Assembly: GCF_019279795.1 (NCBI RefSeq)
Contig: NC_056733.1
Coordinates: 1,119,079,907-1,119,143,906, forward strand
From: Protopterus annectens
Lineage: Eukaryota > Chordata > Ceratodontiformes > Protopteridae
DNA length: 64,000 bases
Direction of reading: 5' to 3'
In this document: positions 33,118-43,432 of the stretch, in pieces
Layout: the number at the start of each line of letters is the position of its first letter
How positions within the stretch are numbered: the first letter of the stretch is position 1
Made by a program: the position numbers and the translations under genes
The notes under the pieces: model-generated
Databases searched by the model: none
The model's input: only the letters and a program-made list of their open reading frames with translations
Told to the model about the DNA's origin: nothing

Positions 33118-33299
33118 TGCTTTACCCAGCCATGCACATGAGATCCAGAAAAGAAAGAAAAAAAACAGACCAAGATCAACATTTTGAAGGTAGCGGTTAT
33201 GGAGAGTGTTCAGCACAGGGACTGGCAGTAGAGTTATTTTTACAATATATATTCTTAGCTTGGTGCCAGACATATGGGAGAAGGTTAGAGAAATGGAAA

Positions 33300-34515
33300 A
33301 GAGGCATCAGTCAGTGCAAACCATGTTTGAATAGAGTAAAAGAAGTACTTTATTTTATGGGAAGAGGAAAAAGATTCCAAAGAAGTGGAATTCTCTGTGG
33401 TGCATATTTATCCCTCCAACATGTTCTGCTTATTTTGCAAAAGATAGTAAGATCTCTTGAATGAGAGTTTGTGCCAAGATTGGACGTGTGGATTTGCGTA
33501 GGTCTGAGAGGATATGATCTATTAAGGTACTATATGGGAGGCAGAGGTCTCCCATCAGCAACCCTTATGTTACCAAAAATGGGATAAGACTTTAAGATCA
33601 TCAGTGTAGTTCTTATGATTTAGGCCGTTGGTTTTCTTGATGAGAAAATACTGTGTGTGTTGTTCAAGTTATGTCAAGTGTTTGGACAGGTGCATGCCAA
33701 AAGGGGCATTATATTCAATGATTGGACTTATAAGTGCCAAGTACAGTGAAATGCTAACGTCCCTGCACCTGGATGTTTTACCTTTGCTAATAAGCTGCAC
33801 AGTAAAAATAGTTTTTCTTACAATAGTGGACACATGGTGATTGAAGGACAGTTAACTGTCAACAAATGTTCCTAAGTCCCTAACCACTGGATTGATTTTT
33901 AGGGTGTAGTAGCAGTGTGATTGTTGCAGGGGGCGTTGTGCTTCCTGAAGGATATTTTTATACATTTTTTGGCATTTAGTTTTAGTCTATGGTTTTGCCA
34001 CCAGATATTTGTTTGGGAAAGGCCCTCTTGAAAGATCTTGGTGTCCTCTGAAGATTTAATAATGGCACCAAGTTTACAGTCATCAGAAAACTTAATCAGC
34101 CATAAGTCCTTAACATTGGCTTTGGCCTTCAAGAGATTAATGGCAAAGAGGAGTGGCCCAAGGACAGAGCCCTGGGATAAAAAGCTTGTGACAGGTCTTT
34201 TGGTGGAGATGGAGATGCCATTCCTAATTTCTTGAGTTGTATTTATGAGCTAATTTGTGATCTACAACGTTACATAGGGATTAACATTTAGCTGGGAAAC
34301 TTCATGAACAATACCTCAATGTGGAATGGTATAAATGCCTTAGCAAGATCTTGATACCCAATGTGTATTGATTTTCCGTCATCCATTGCTTCAATAACTT
34401 TCTCAAAGTAATTGACCAGGTTGAGTAGTCAGGATCTTCCCTTCACAAAACCAGATTTGCATGGGTCAGCTTCATAATGATCTCTTCCATAGCTTTACAG
34501 ATGGGGCTTATCTGA
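33300..34515 (-). mobile_element. CR1 fragment, minus strand
   Basis: Right to left it encodes an RT-start relic, 'FVKGRS'-like and 'KAFIPFHIEVLF'-like motif A remains (34.45-34.28 kb), 'LWLIKFSDDCKLGAIIKSSE' (motif C, FADD changed to FSDD, about 34.1 kb), 'HRLKLNAKKCIKISFRKH' and a C-terminal 'RTCWRDKYAPQRIPLLWN' at about 33.4 kb. The 3' UTR probably continues toward 33120. It is heavily decayed and older-looking than the copy at 21967. Confidence 0.8.
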
Positions 34516-34618
34516 CTTATTGGTCTTTTTTTTTTGTTAAGATTCCTATATGTAACTCGCTACCATGGTGATATTCATTATGTACAAGAACATTCAGATA
34601 TTCATATAAACAAAAAAA

Positions 34619-34830
34619 AGAAGTTATGTATCCACCATAATGTTCCATCTGTGTTGTCCATTTTCATTCTTCCTCAACATATGGGTTTGGATTCGAACCT
34701 TGGATCCCACTCACCCACTGTTTCACAGCTCGTGGATGCTGCAAGCTCTGGAGCTCCCCCCTTGCCCACAATGCAGTAGTCCCCCTCATTCTCCAGATCT
34801 TGTTTGCAGATTCATATTGTATGACGTAAT
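34619..34830 (-). repeat. DIRS-2 right inverted terminal repeat
   Basis: It starts AAGTTATGTATCCACCATAA at the terminus and passes 'CCTCAACATATGGGTTTGG' and 'GCCCACAATGCAGTAGTCCC', ending near 'CAGATCTTGTTTGCAG'. The inner part is inverted relative to 41101-41160; the outer part is inverted relative to 49059-49131. Confidence 0.85.
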
Positions 34831-34999
34831 GAAATTCTTGCTTTAGTATGGAAAGTCACTATCTGGAGCTCAAATAGAAGAAACTTTGGATTCTATAATA
34901 GTCTCCCTCTCTTCCAGAAGTCAGAAGTCATCAAAAGAAACAGGATAAGGGCTGTGGGGGGGGGGGGGGTTGAGGCAGAATGAAAATGGGCAACACTGA

Positions 35000-35066
35000 T
35001 GAAACGTTATGGTGAGTACATAACTTCTTTATCTGATGTCAATTTTCATTCGTTCCTCAACATGTG
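35000..35066 (-). repeat. DIRS-2 internal complementary region
   Basis: 'ACGTTATGGTGAGTACATAA' joins 'CTTCTTTATCTGATGTCAAT' and 'TTTCATTCGTTCCTCAACAT'. The first half is complementary to the right terminus (34619 side), the second to the left terminus (49131 side). This is the layout expected if the region templates joining of the two ends during DIRS circle formation. Confidence 0.82.
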
Positions 35067-36295
35067 GGACAGAGTCCCCAACTACCTGAATCCCGTGTGG
35101 ACTCTTAGGAAGGATATTCCTGAGTACTGTTGAGCTGAAGGATGCTGTTCCCCTAGAAACCCGATCCAACTTGTAATGAGTAATAAAAGTGTGAGGATTA
35201 GCCCAAGTTGTAGCTGCACAAATCTTGTCCATGGAAGACCTGGATAAAAAGGCTGATGAAGTTGCCATGGACCTGATTGAATGGGCTCTTACAGACTTTG
35301 ACAAGACCAGACCAAACTTTTTATAGACAAAGGAAATGCAGTCTGTCACCCATTTAGATAAGGTAACTTTTGAAACTGGTTGACCCAATCTGGTTTCTGA
35401 AAAGGATGCAAATAATTGGTCTGATTTCCTAAATTTCTTTGATTTGTGTAGATAAAAGCATAACTGTCTGTGAACATCTAGTAACTGCAAAATGTATTCA
35501 CCTTTGTTTGAAAATTTTGGAAAGAATACCAGAAGGTTAATAGACCTTAGGAAGAAAGGAAGACGTGGTTCTTAAGGACACCCTGTCCTTATGAAAATTT
35601 AAATAAGGAGGCTTAGAAGATAAATCTTGAAGTTCTGAAACTCTTCTGGCTGATGTTATGGCTATCAGAAATATAGTTTTCAATTCAAATATTTCAATTC
35701 ACATTTTGCAGCCGGTTAAAATGGTTTCTGAGTTAGGGCCTGTAACAGTAAATTCAGATCCCACGATGGAGTAGAGTCCTTGAAGGGTGGTTTGAGTAGA
35801 AAGCTTCCTTTTACAAATGTCATACTAAAGACATGAAGAAGCCAATGTAGAATTATCAACTCCAGTATGGAAATTGGAAATGGCAGCTAACAACATTAAA
35901 CCATTGAAGGACTAGTCCCTTCATTAAAAATAGAAGTCAGGAATTCAAGTATTTTAGGTACTTGGGCTGAAAAAGGATCAGTGTCTTGCTCATGTGCCCA
36001 AAGGACAAATCTTTCCCATTTGAGCTTGTAAATTTTTCTAGTGGAAGCTTTGTGGGATGACAAAATAATGTGATGGACTGGGGAAGAGAGCTGGGATTGT
36101 CTGGCTATCAATGGAATTGAAGATACCATGCAACAGCTTTAGGCCCAGGATATCCAGGTGAGTAATATATGTCAGGTGAGACAGGAGGTCTGGCTTTAGA
36201 TGCAGAATCCAAGGTGGGTGAACTAGATGAGGCCAAAGGAAGGGAAACCAAATCTGTCAAGGCCGTAAGGGGTAATGAGGATGACCTGTGGTGGT
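35060..36295 (-). pseudogene. DIRS-2 tyrosine recombinase
   Basis: The N-terminal part (35896-36129) reads 'ASTRKIYKLKWERFVLWAHE' and 'FSAQVPKILEFLTSIF'. The first Arg box 'LIAITSARRVSELQ' is on the complement at about 35680-35640. The C-terminal frame (35029-35490, 153 codons) has 'WVTDCISFVYKK', His-x-x-Arg as 'RAHSIRSMATSSAFL' and the Tyr box 'ANPHTFITHYKLDRV'. All five catalytic-type positions are still visible, more than in DIRS-3, but frameshifts between 35500 and 35900 break the chain. The region upstream (36130-36295) codes the RNase H-recombinase linker up to the CR1 insertion. Confidence 0.85.
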
Positions 36296-36985
36296 GAGGT
36301 CCTCATTCTATGTTGTGCAGCTTATAAACAAATGTATGGTATCTAAATCCAAGGAAGTCATTGTTCCACTGTATTTGGCATTCATCAGACCTATCATTGA
36401 GTACAGTGCCCACTTTGATATGTAACTAACCAGGCATATCCAACAATTGGAACCTCCACAGAGGTTCCTCACTAAAAGAATACAGGGCGTAAGTAATCTG
36501 TCCTATGCAGACTGCCTCAAGGCTCTATCCCTGTATTCTGTCTCCTACAGGCTTTTGAGGGGAGATCTATGCCTGGCATACAGGGCATTGCCCGACCCCA
36601 CTCTGATGGACCTCCTACATATCCACAAAACAAACAGCACCAGAATTAAACCTTGCCTGTGATATAAATAGGACCTGCTGGAGAGATAGGTATGTATCCC
36701 AGAGACTAACCCTGTCTGTGGAACAGGCTCCCTATCCATGTGAAGCAGTGTTCCTCCCTAGCCCAATTCAAATGCAACTTGGACAATTAGATGGGAAACC
36801 GGAAATTAATCCCTGGTTTGGCACCTATGTCTCTAATGGACACAGGTAACCTGCAAATGGTTCATCTCCCAGGCCCATGCTTACACTTATCAAGGATAGC
36901 AGAACTTGTCAGAGATTTTGGATGCATGGCTAGGCTTAAAAAGGCCCATGTGGTCGTTAGCCTAGTAAACACCTATGAACCTATT
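36296..36985 (+). mobile_element. CR1 3' fragment inside DIRS-2
   Basis: It starts in the RT C-terminal region ('SFYVVQLINKCM'-like). It continues 'PPQRFLTKRIQGVSNLSYAD', 'YSVSYRLLRGDLCLAYRALP' and a degenerate 'CWRDRYVSQRL'. The 3' UTR ends 'TAGCCTAGTAAACACCTATG' and 'AACCTATT' at about 36985. DIRS-2 coding sequence runs up to it on one side and resumes on the other, so it inserted after DIRS-2. It is 5' truncated, about 690 bp. Confidence 0.88.
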
Positions 36986-38380
36986 AACCTTGCTCTTCAA
37001 TCAGAATGCTTTCTGTAGGAATTTGGGGATTAATGGAGTTGGGGGATAAGCATAGAGAAGGCCTGGGGGCCAGCCGTGAAGGATGCTGTCCCCATTGCCA
37101 CACTCTCATAGCTTCTGACATAAGGGTTAAGATCTGGTTCATCCTTGTATGTTGATGTACCATACTGCAGGCATATTCTCCTTTTGAATAGCAATAGATC
37201 CAGAAGGGAGAGAATCTTGGAACGCCTTCAACGCTAGGAGTACCTCCCTCATTTCCAGGACATTTATATGCATGTTGTCCTCCTTGGTGGACCACGTGCC
37301 TTGAACAGTCTTCCCCAGTGCCCAAGTGCCCCCCTACCTACCCGATCTGGGAAGTGTCCATGGTTGCTATGGGCTTGGGCTGAGGGATGTTAGCTGGACG
37401 ACTTTGTAAAATTTGATCTGAGTGAATCCACCACCAAAGGTACTTCTTGCAGGCCTGAGTTATGCTGATCTTGGTTGACATAGGTTGCTGTAGAATGGAC
37501 CACTGGGTCACTAATGTCCAATGAAAAATTCTCGTATAGTATCTTGCTAGAGGAACTATTTCTCTGTTTCTGTGGATATGGATCCCAGGGTCTGTAAAAT
37601 CAGTCTGGCTGACATGAATGAGTTTTGAAGAATTTTGTTGACTTGAAAATGAATAGTTTGAACTCTTAACAAAAGGAGAGAAGCTGTCATTGACATTGTG
37701 TTGAAGATGACCACTATGAACTCTAATGTCTGAGATAGTTGAAGATGAGATTTGTTGTGATTGATTGTAATTCCTATATTGGAACAAACCTGGAGTACAT
37801 AGTCCCAGACTACTATCAACAGATGCTAGATCAAAGTGGTAATGAGCCATACATCTAGATATGGAAACATCCAGAATCCCTGCAGTCTCAAATGAGCTGC
37901 TGCTACTACCATGCATTTGGTGAACACCCTGGAAGTTGTGATGAGGCCAAAGGGCAGTACTCTGAATTGGTAGTGACTGGCTCCCAGCCGGAAGCATAGA
38001 TATCTCCTAGACCATCTGTTCATTTTTATGTGATAGTACACATCCTGGAGATCTGTTGAGCACATCCAGTCTTCCTTGTGCAGAAAAGGCAAGATTGACT
38101 GAACTGTGACCTTCCTGAACTTGGTATGCTGAACTGATTTGTTCAGAATGCTTAGCTCCAAAATTGGCACGACAAAGAATCTTGAGTAAGTTCTGGATCC
38201 TTTCTGGTCTGGGGGGACCTCTTGGATAACTCTTTTTGTTAACAACTTTTGTATTTCCAGAGCTGCTGTTTTCCTCTGACTGGTTGGAACATTGGGAATT
38301 TTGTTTACTAAGGGAGGGGGTAGGAAAAAATGAATTATATTACCTCTGAAGATAATCCTCTGCACCGCATTAACTTTTGT
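36986..38380 (-). pseudogene. DIRS-2 reverse transcriptase-RNase H
   Basis: RT on the minus strand, 38365-37826: 'QRKTAALEIQKLLTKRVIQE', 'SRTYSRFFVVP', 'DWMCSTDLQDVYYHIKM' (motif A Asp present), 'YQFRVLPFGLITTSRVFTK' (motif B), 'FPYLDVWLITT' (motif C YLDD changed to YLDV, catalytic Asp lost). RNase H follows from about 37380 ('PIATMDTSQIG') to 36990 with 'NVLEMREVLLALKAF'-like and 'QYGTSTYK'-like decayed parts. The changed YLDD box would abolish polymerisation. Confidence 0.85.
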
Positions 38381-38394
38381 AATGTCCAGCCAGG

Positions 38395-40690
38395 CTGTCT
38401 GGTGCAGGGATAAGTGACCAGAGGTGGGCAGTCAGGCCTCCTTTCAAGAGTTCCGAGAGGGTCTCTCAGAGAAAGAATCTCTGGACTCCTGGTTCTGAGG
38501 GCCTCTTTTGCCGCCTAAGCGGCATCTCCCATTTGAATTCCCCCCTGCCCCTGGGGGAACTCTCTCCATGTGGATCTTGGAGTGAACTTTGGTATTTCCT
38601 GAATCACAGTTTCCAAGCACCTCGTTGATTCCTCAAAAAGGTTCTTTGAGGAGTTGAAAAACATACGTCCACTGCAAACAGGGTCTTACCATCTTGCTTG
38701 CACCTGGAAAGTGTCTTTTTCACCTTGGGGCCGAAAAACAAACTTCCGTCAAAAGGATGACTTGAAGGGCTCCGCAAAGTCACACAGATGCATCCAGGCA
38801 TATGCCTCCTGATGTAAATGCCTGAACCTGCTGCCCTTAAGGCTCGACTTCAGCTGCATGTGAAGTAAGCCTCATGGATGAGTTTGAAATGGATTGAATG
38901 GTCACCAGCTGTGAAGCGATAGAAGACTCTGCCTCAGAAGTACTAGTTCCTGAGAGAGATTTTGAATGTTCCTTGATCAAATTCCTCTGTAGTCTGTTGA
39001 AGTGTGCCAAGTAATTCAGAGACCTGAGTGCAAAGGTCGCTGAGGCATACATATGCCTCCTGAACCTGTCCAGTGCCCTAGACTCCCTGTTAGGGGGATG
39101 AACAGAGGAACTCTGTTCCGAGACTTCTTTCTTGGTGGCTGCCACTATGACCATAACATCCACTGGTACTCCTTTGTTCCAGAATTCCCTTCCCTTCAGT
39201 GATGCCAGGATGCTATCTGGTCTCTTGGGGATTGGCTCAACTGAATCAGGTTCCTTTTACATCCACTGAAAGATCAAATCAATGAGCTGATTAGCAGGTG
39301 GAATGACCCAGTAAGTAGATGGACCAGTAACAAATGCCTCCAGGAATACTGATTCCTCTTGAGAAGGATTATCGGTAGACCAACCACCCCTTTGTTTAAG
39401 GATCTCTAAAATATCTCCAATTGAGACATCATTAGGTGGTGATCTTGGGGGCCCTTCCCCCTTCATCAAAATCAATATAGTATGTGACTGACTCTTGAGA
39501 AGAGTCCAGGTGCATCCTCTTGCACTTCCTCTTCCTAGGGACTTTTTTGGTGGGATGTTCCAGAGAAGTATCAGAAGAAATAATTATACCCTGTTGGTAG
39601 CTTGGAGAGTTAGGACTGGCTGTACCTGTGGAGTAGAATGTTGAGGCTTACAATACAAAGACATCTGAGATCCAGAGGGAAGACTTGAAGGGGGATGAGC
39701 CATCTGACCTCTAGAAGAGAATACTCTCTGTACTACCTTAAAGGCAGAATGCCCCAGGAAGAAGGAAACCATTGAAACTGAGAAGGCGTGCTTCTGGACC
39801 AATGGCTCCTTCTGACCCAAAGACACCCTACCAGAGGCAGGCACTGGAACTGAGCTATCAAATGCTGAGGCTCCAAGATAGAGTCGACTTCAACGTCTTG
39901 GATCTGACAACAAAGCTTGGGGTCTGAGAGTCATTTGGTTCCAACACACTTGGAGCCAGAATGCTCAGAAAAGATATTGGGTCTGAAGATGAAGTCATCT
40001 TCATATCCAAAAAGATGGCTCCAGGAGTCTTGGATCCAGGAGCTATGAAACAGAAGGATGGATCAGAGAAGGAGCCAAAACTGGAGGGGTTGACCTAGTT
40101 AAGGTCTGCAGACCTATGGGGTAAGAGCCGGGAGAACTCGAGAAACTTCCTCATCATTCTGTCTACATCGGCTTCTGTGAGCCTTCTTGATGAATGAGAA
40201 GAAGCTATGGAAGATGATCTATAATGCCGGCATCTTTCCAAGAATGGAGATGGGAGCCGAGAGGATACAGAATCCAAGGAAGATGCATACCTAGTTCTAG
40301 GTAAATGCTTATGTTCATGATGAGCTGGATCCAAAGATATGAATCTGGTGTCTGAAGAGTCAGATCCAAAGGCTTGTCTTTAGGATCCAAAGTTTTTTGA
40401 GTTTTCTTGAGTGGTTCCGTGGTCAGATCTGAAGAGGACTGAGAGGAACCGGGTTGCTCAGAAAGTCTTTTCTTGGCTTCCTTTCTCTCAGATTTGGAAG
40501 GTTGAGCTCCAGAAAGAGATTCTCCAAAGGCTGAAGGAAGAAGGCCCTTGAGAATTAGTTTATTTCTCAGGTGTGTTAACGCTCTAGGGTTAAAAGCCTT
40601 ACAAATAGAGCATGAAGACTGCAAATGTTCAGGACCTAAACAATAAATGCAGAGATCATGGGCATCTGAAACAGAATTATATGCCCACAT
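38395..40690 (-). pseudogene. DIRS-2 gag
   Basis: The N-terminus at about 40680-40550 reads 'DLCIYCLGPEHLQSSCSICK' and 'AFNPRALTHLRNKLILKGLL', close to 'CVRCLGVEHLSSGCTICVAF' of DIRS-3. It is followed by a Ser/Lys-rich linker. Downstream islands are 'SRRLTEADVDRMMRKFLEFS' (about 40200-40100), 'PPNDVSIGDILEILKQRGGW' (about 39440-39360) and 'MYASATFALRSLNYLAHFNR' (about 39050-38990). The C-terminal part (38801-38604) has 'KQDGKTLFAVDVCFSTPQRT'. Frame changes separate the islands. It would be a structural capsid-like protein with a zinc-type N-terminal cluster. Confidence 0.82.
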
Positions 40691-41100
40691 TTGCTAAATG
40701 TTTTAAACCCTGACAGTATATTTGCTGTTTTACCACACAAAAAATGAGGACAAAGGAAATAAGATGGAAGTTAGAGCAGAAGGCTTGAAATATAGATGTA
40801 TATAAATATATACTTTTTATGTCACGTTTTTATTATTTATTTATTTATTTTTGGAAAGAGAGGAAAGGGAATACCAGCAATGGTATAAAGAATTACCAGC
40901 AAGCAGTAAGAGAAAGATTACTAACAATGGCAATGAAAAACTACCAGCGGTAACAAGAAAAAGACAATATTTATGGTAACTAGGGAATGGGAGGATAAAG
41001 AAGAAGCTTTAGCGAACAGGAAGAAGATCTATAAGAGAAAATAACTTATCTTCTCAGACTAACACCCGAGAGTTGCAACGACCATGTCTGTACACAGTGG

Positions 41101-41162
41101 CTGCAAACAACATCTGGAGAATGAGGGGACTACTGCATTGTGGGTAAGTGAGGAGCTCAAAC
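41101..41162 (-). repeat. DIRS-2 left terminal repeat, inner part
   Basis: 'CTGCAAACAACATCTGGAGA' and 'ACTACTGCATTGTGGGTAAG' mirror the right repeat (34740-34820). The repeat is cut at 'GAGGAGCTCAAAC' (41150-41162), the target duplication of the Penelope insertion, and resumes at 49059. Confidence 0.82.
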
Positions 41163-42061
41163 CAAGAAGAAACTTTGCAGTGTAGAGGTTGTGATGTTCA
41201 CTTCCTGAATTATGTTATGCACTTCACTTAATAAAAATCGAACTGTAAAATGTAACTGTAAAATACATGATACAAAATAATCAAATATAAAGAGTAGGTA
41301 GTCCACAGCTGAGTTAAAAATGGAATATCCTTTATTGAAACACACAATCAAGCGATCCTAGTTAAGTATAATGAAGAGCATCAAAAACATTCCTTATTTA
41401 TATATAATCAGGTTGTTTGGAGCAAGGGAGTAGTCACAGAGGGTGGTTCTGTTAAGAGCAATAAAAGCATTAAAATCATTCCTTTAGCCAAGTCCTCCTT
41501 CTCCCTTATCACCATAGTGTAATCAGAAACTGTGCTAACTAAAACTGAAAAACTAGAGGTAAATTACAATCTAAGACCAGTTTATTAACATTTTATATAG
41601 ACTAACCAACTAATCCAAAACTTTATTAATTTAGAAACTAACTAAAAACATGACTGACTGACTAGCAAAAAGGTCTACTACTAGACATCTACCAGAATAA
41701 ATATACAACTTTTAACAAAGATCGCTTTCGTATCAGATAAATACCTCATCAAGTTTGTGTGTCAAAAACAAATCATAATATGAATGAACGTGTATAGATA
41801 TACAACTGAAAACCTAAGTAGGATTGTGTGCACTATCAGACTTTCACTGCCTAAAAGGAAAAAGTGTAACAAAAGTGTTCAGTTTAAAATCTAAAGTAGC
41901 ATTTAATATGGAGCCATCACAGATAATTAATGAATGAATGAGCTACCTAAAGTATGTCCTTTATAACACTGTAAGTTAGTGCTGAAAGAAATAAAACAGC
42001 TTTTGATATTTGTTTTTAAACACAATATAAGCAAGTAATGTCAGCATTAATCAGCATCGTA

Positions 42062-43016
42062 TCAGTTTTTTAATAGTCTTTTAAACAGTGTGGCAGTTTT
42101 CTGAGATCTAGAATACTTTTTTATGGAGCAGTAATAGTTAAGCCGTGGTTTTCTAAAGGAGTTCAGTTTCAGCTGCCACAGTAGTTCATGTTTTTCTAAA
42201 AGATTAGGGATGTACCCTTCCAGTTCCAAAAGGTCCACATGGTCAGTAATTTGAAGTTTAAAGCCTGTTTGTCTTTTGTGTAGCTGCAGGTGCTGAGCCA
42301 GTGCGTTATTCTTGCACTTGGCTCTAATTTCAGAAATATGGCTAGAAATCCTTCTTTTAAATCTGTTGAGTGTTTTCCCCATGTAGAATGCTTCACAGTT
42401 ATTGCAGCTAACCCAGTAAACCACTTGCATTGAGTTACAGTCACCTCCTGCATTGGTTTTAATCATTTTGTGTAAATAAGCGCAAAAAAAAACATATGTT
42501 CCTCCTGTATGTGCTGAAAAAAGACACTGTTGGCTCCACACTTATTGGTGCTTGTATCCTGTTGTCTGGGCCTACCTTCAGCCCAACTTCTGATTTTCCT
42601 GGCTTTTCTATACACAAAGGAAGGAGCTTCTCCAAAGATGTCCATTACATATGAGCTTTCAATAATTATGGCCAAGTTCTTTCTAATAACATTAACAATG
42701 CTAATAGTCAACAGTAAAAGTCAATATGCAAATGTCTTTAGATTTGTTGTCTATAGATTTCTTTAACACCCTCCTATAAGGCCTGTTAAGTGCTAGTGCA
42801 TTTGTACTTTTTAGTTCAATTATAGGTTCCAAAATGCTTCTTAACATAATGCTTTCATAATGCTTCTTAACATAATTCTTTCATATCCCCTCACCAAAAA
42901 ATAATTTTCAAGTTCATTTAGATTCTTAAGGAAGGGTTACATTTTGGTGGTTATCCTAGCCAACCTGTAGCCCTGGGACTTAGTAACGTTATAATTAGTC
43001 CTGGTGGGATGGAAAC
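42062..43016 (-). pseudogene. Penelope-like RT C-terminus, linker and GIY-YIG endonuclease
   Basis: The linker reads 'KNLAIIIESSYVMDIFGEAP' and 'SFVYRKARKIRSWA' (42711-42580), typical of Penelope proteins just before the nuclease. The GIY-YIG nuclease frame (42541-42062, 159 codons, closed by a stop) has 'MQVVYWVSCNNCEAFYMGKT' (VYW and YMG in place of GIY and YIG), 'RFKRRISSHISEIR' (catalytic-type Arg and His) and 'LLEKHELLWQLKLNS' (Glu). A stop is in the RT-proximal part ('TTKM*PFL'), and a 26-bp duplication near 42833-42883 disrupts the frame. The nuclease itself is open and might still look folded. Confidence 0.85.
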
Positions 43017-43195
43017 TCTTAATCTGAAGTAGTTAACTTCATTTGGTCTGCAACCTATGGGATTCGAATCCGACCTCGGATCCAAGCCGGCAACTTTACA
43101 AAGCTTAGATCCGAGCTCCTAGCTCCTCCCCTTACCCATAATCCCCTGCCAACCCTGACTGACCCCAGATCTAGTTTGCCGCGCTTCTGGTCAGC
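43017..43195 (+). repeat. DIRS-3 left inverted terminal repeat
   Basis: It runs from the terminus through 'AACTTCATTTGGTCTGCAAC', 'GATTCGAATCCGACCTCGGA' and 'CTCCTCCCCTTACCCATAAT' to 'GATCTAGTTTGCCGC'. It is inverted and nearly identical to 48790-48988 except for the outermost 25-40 bp, which differ between the two ends. Confidence 0.92.
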
Positions 43196-43432
43196 AGCTA
43201 GGTTTTAAGCTCCTGGTTCTAGGGTCTTCACAGAGTTGTGAGAAATTTTAAAACTTTGTTTTTTCTTCTACCTTTTAGTGTACGAGTGTGTTGTGTTAGG
43301 TTCCCTTTGGTGTAACTCTCATAGCTGAACTTTTTCTAGTTAATTTTAGTTAATTTACCCTCCCCTCCCCTTCGCTAGTGCGTAGTTCTGTGTGTAGTGT
43401 GTTTGGGGCCTAGTGAGTGTGTTTTCTTTATT

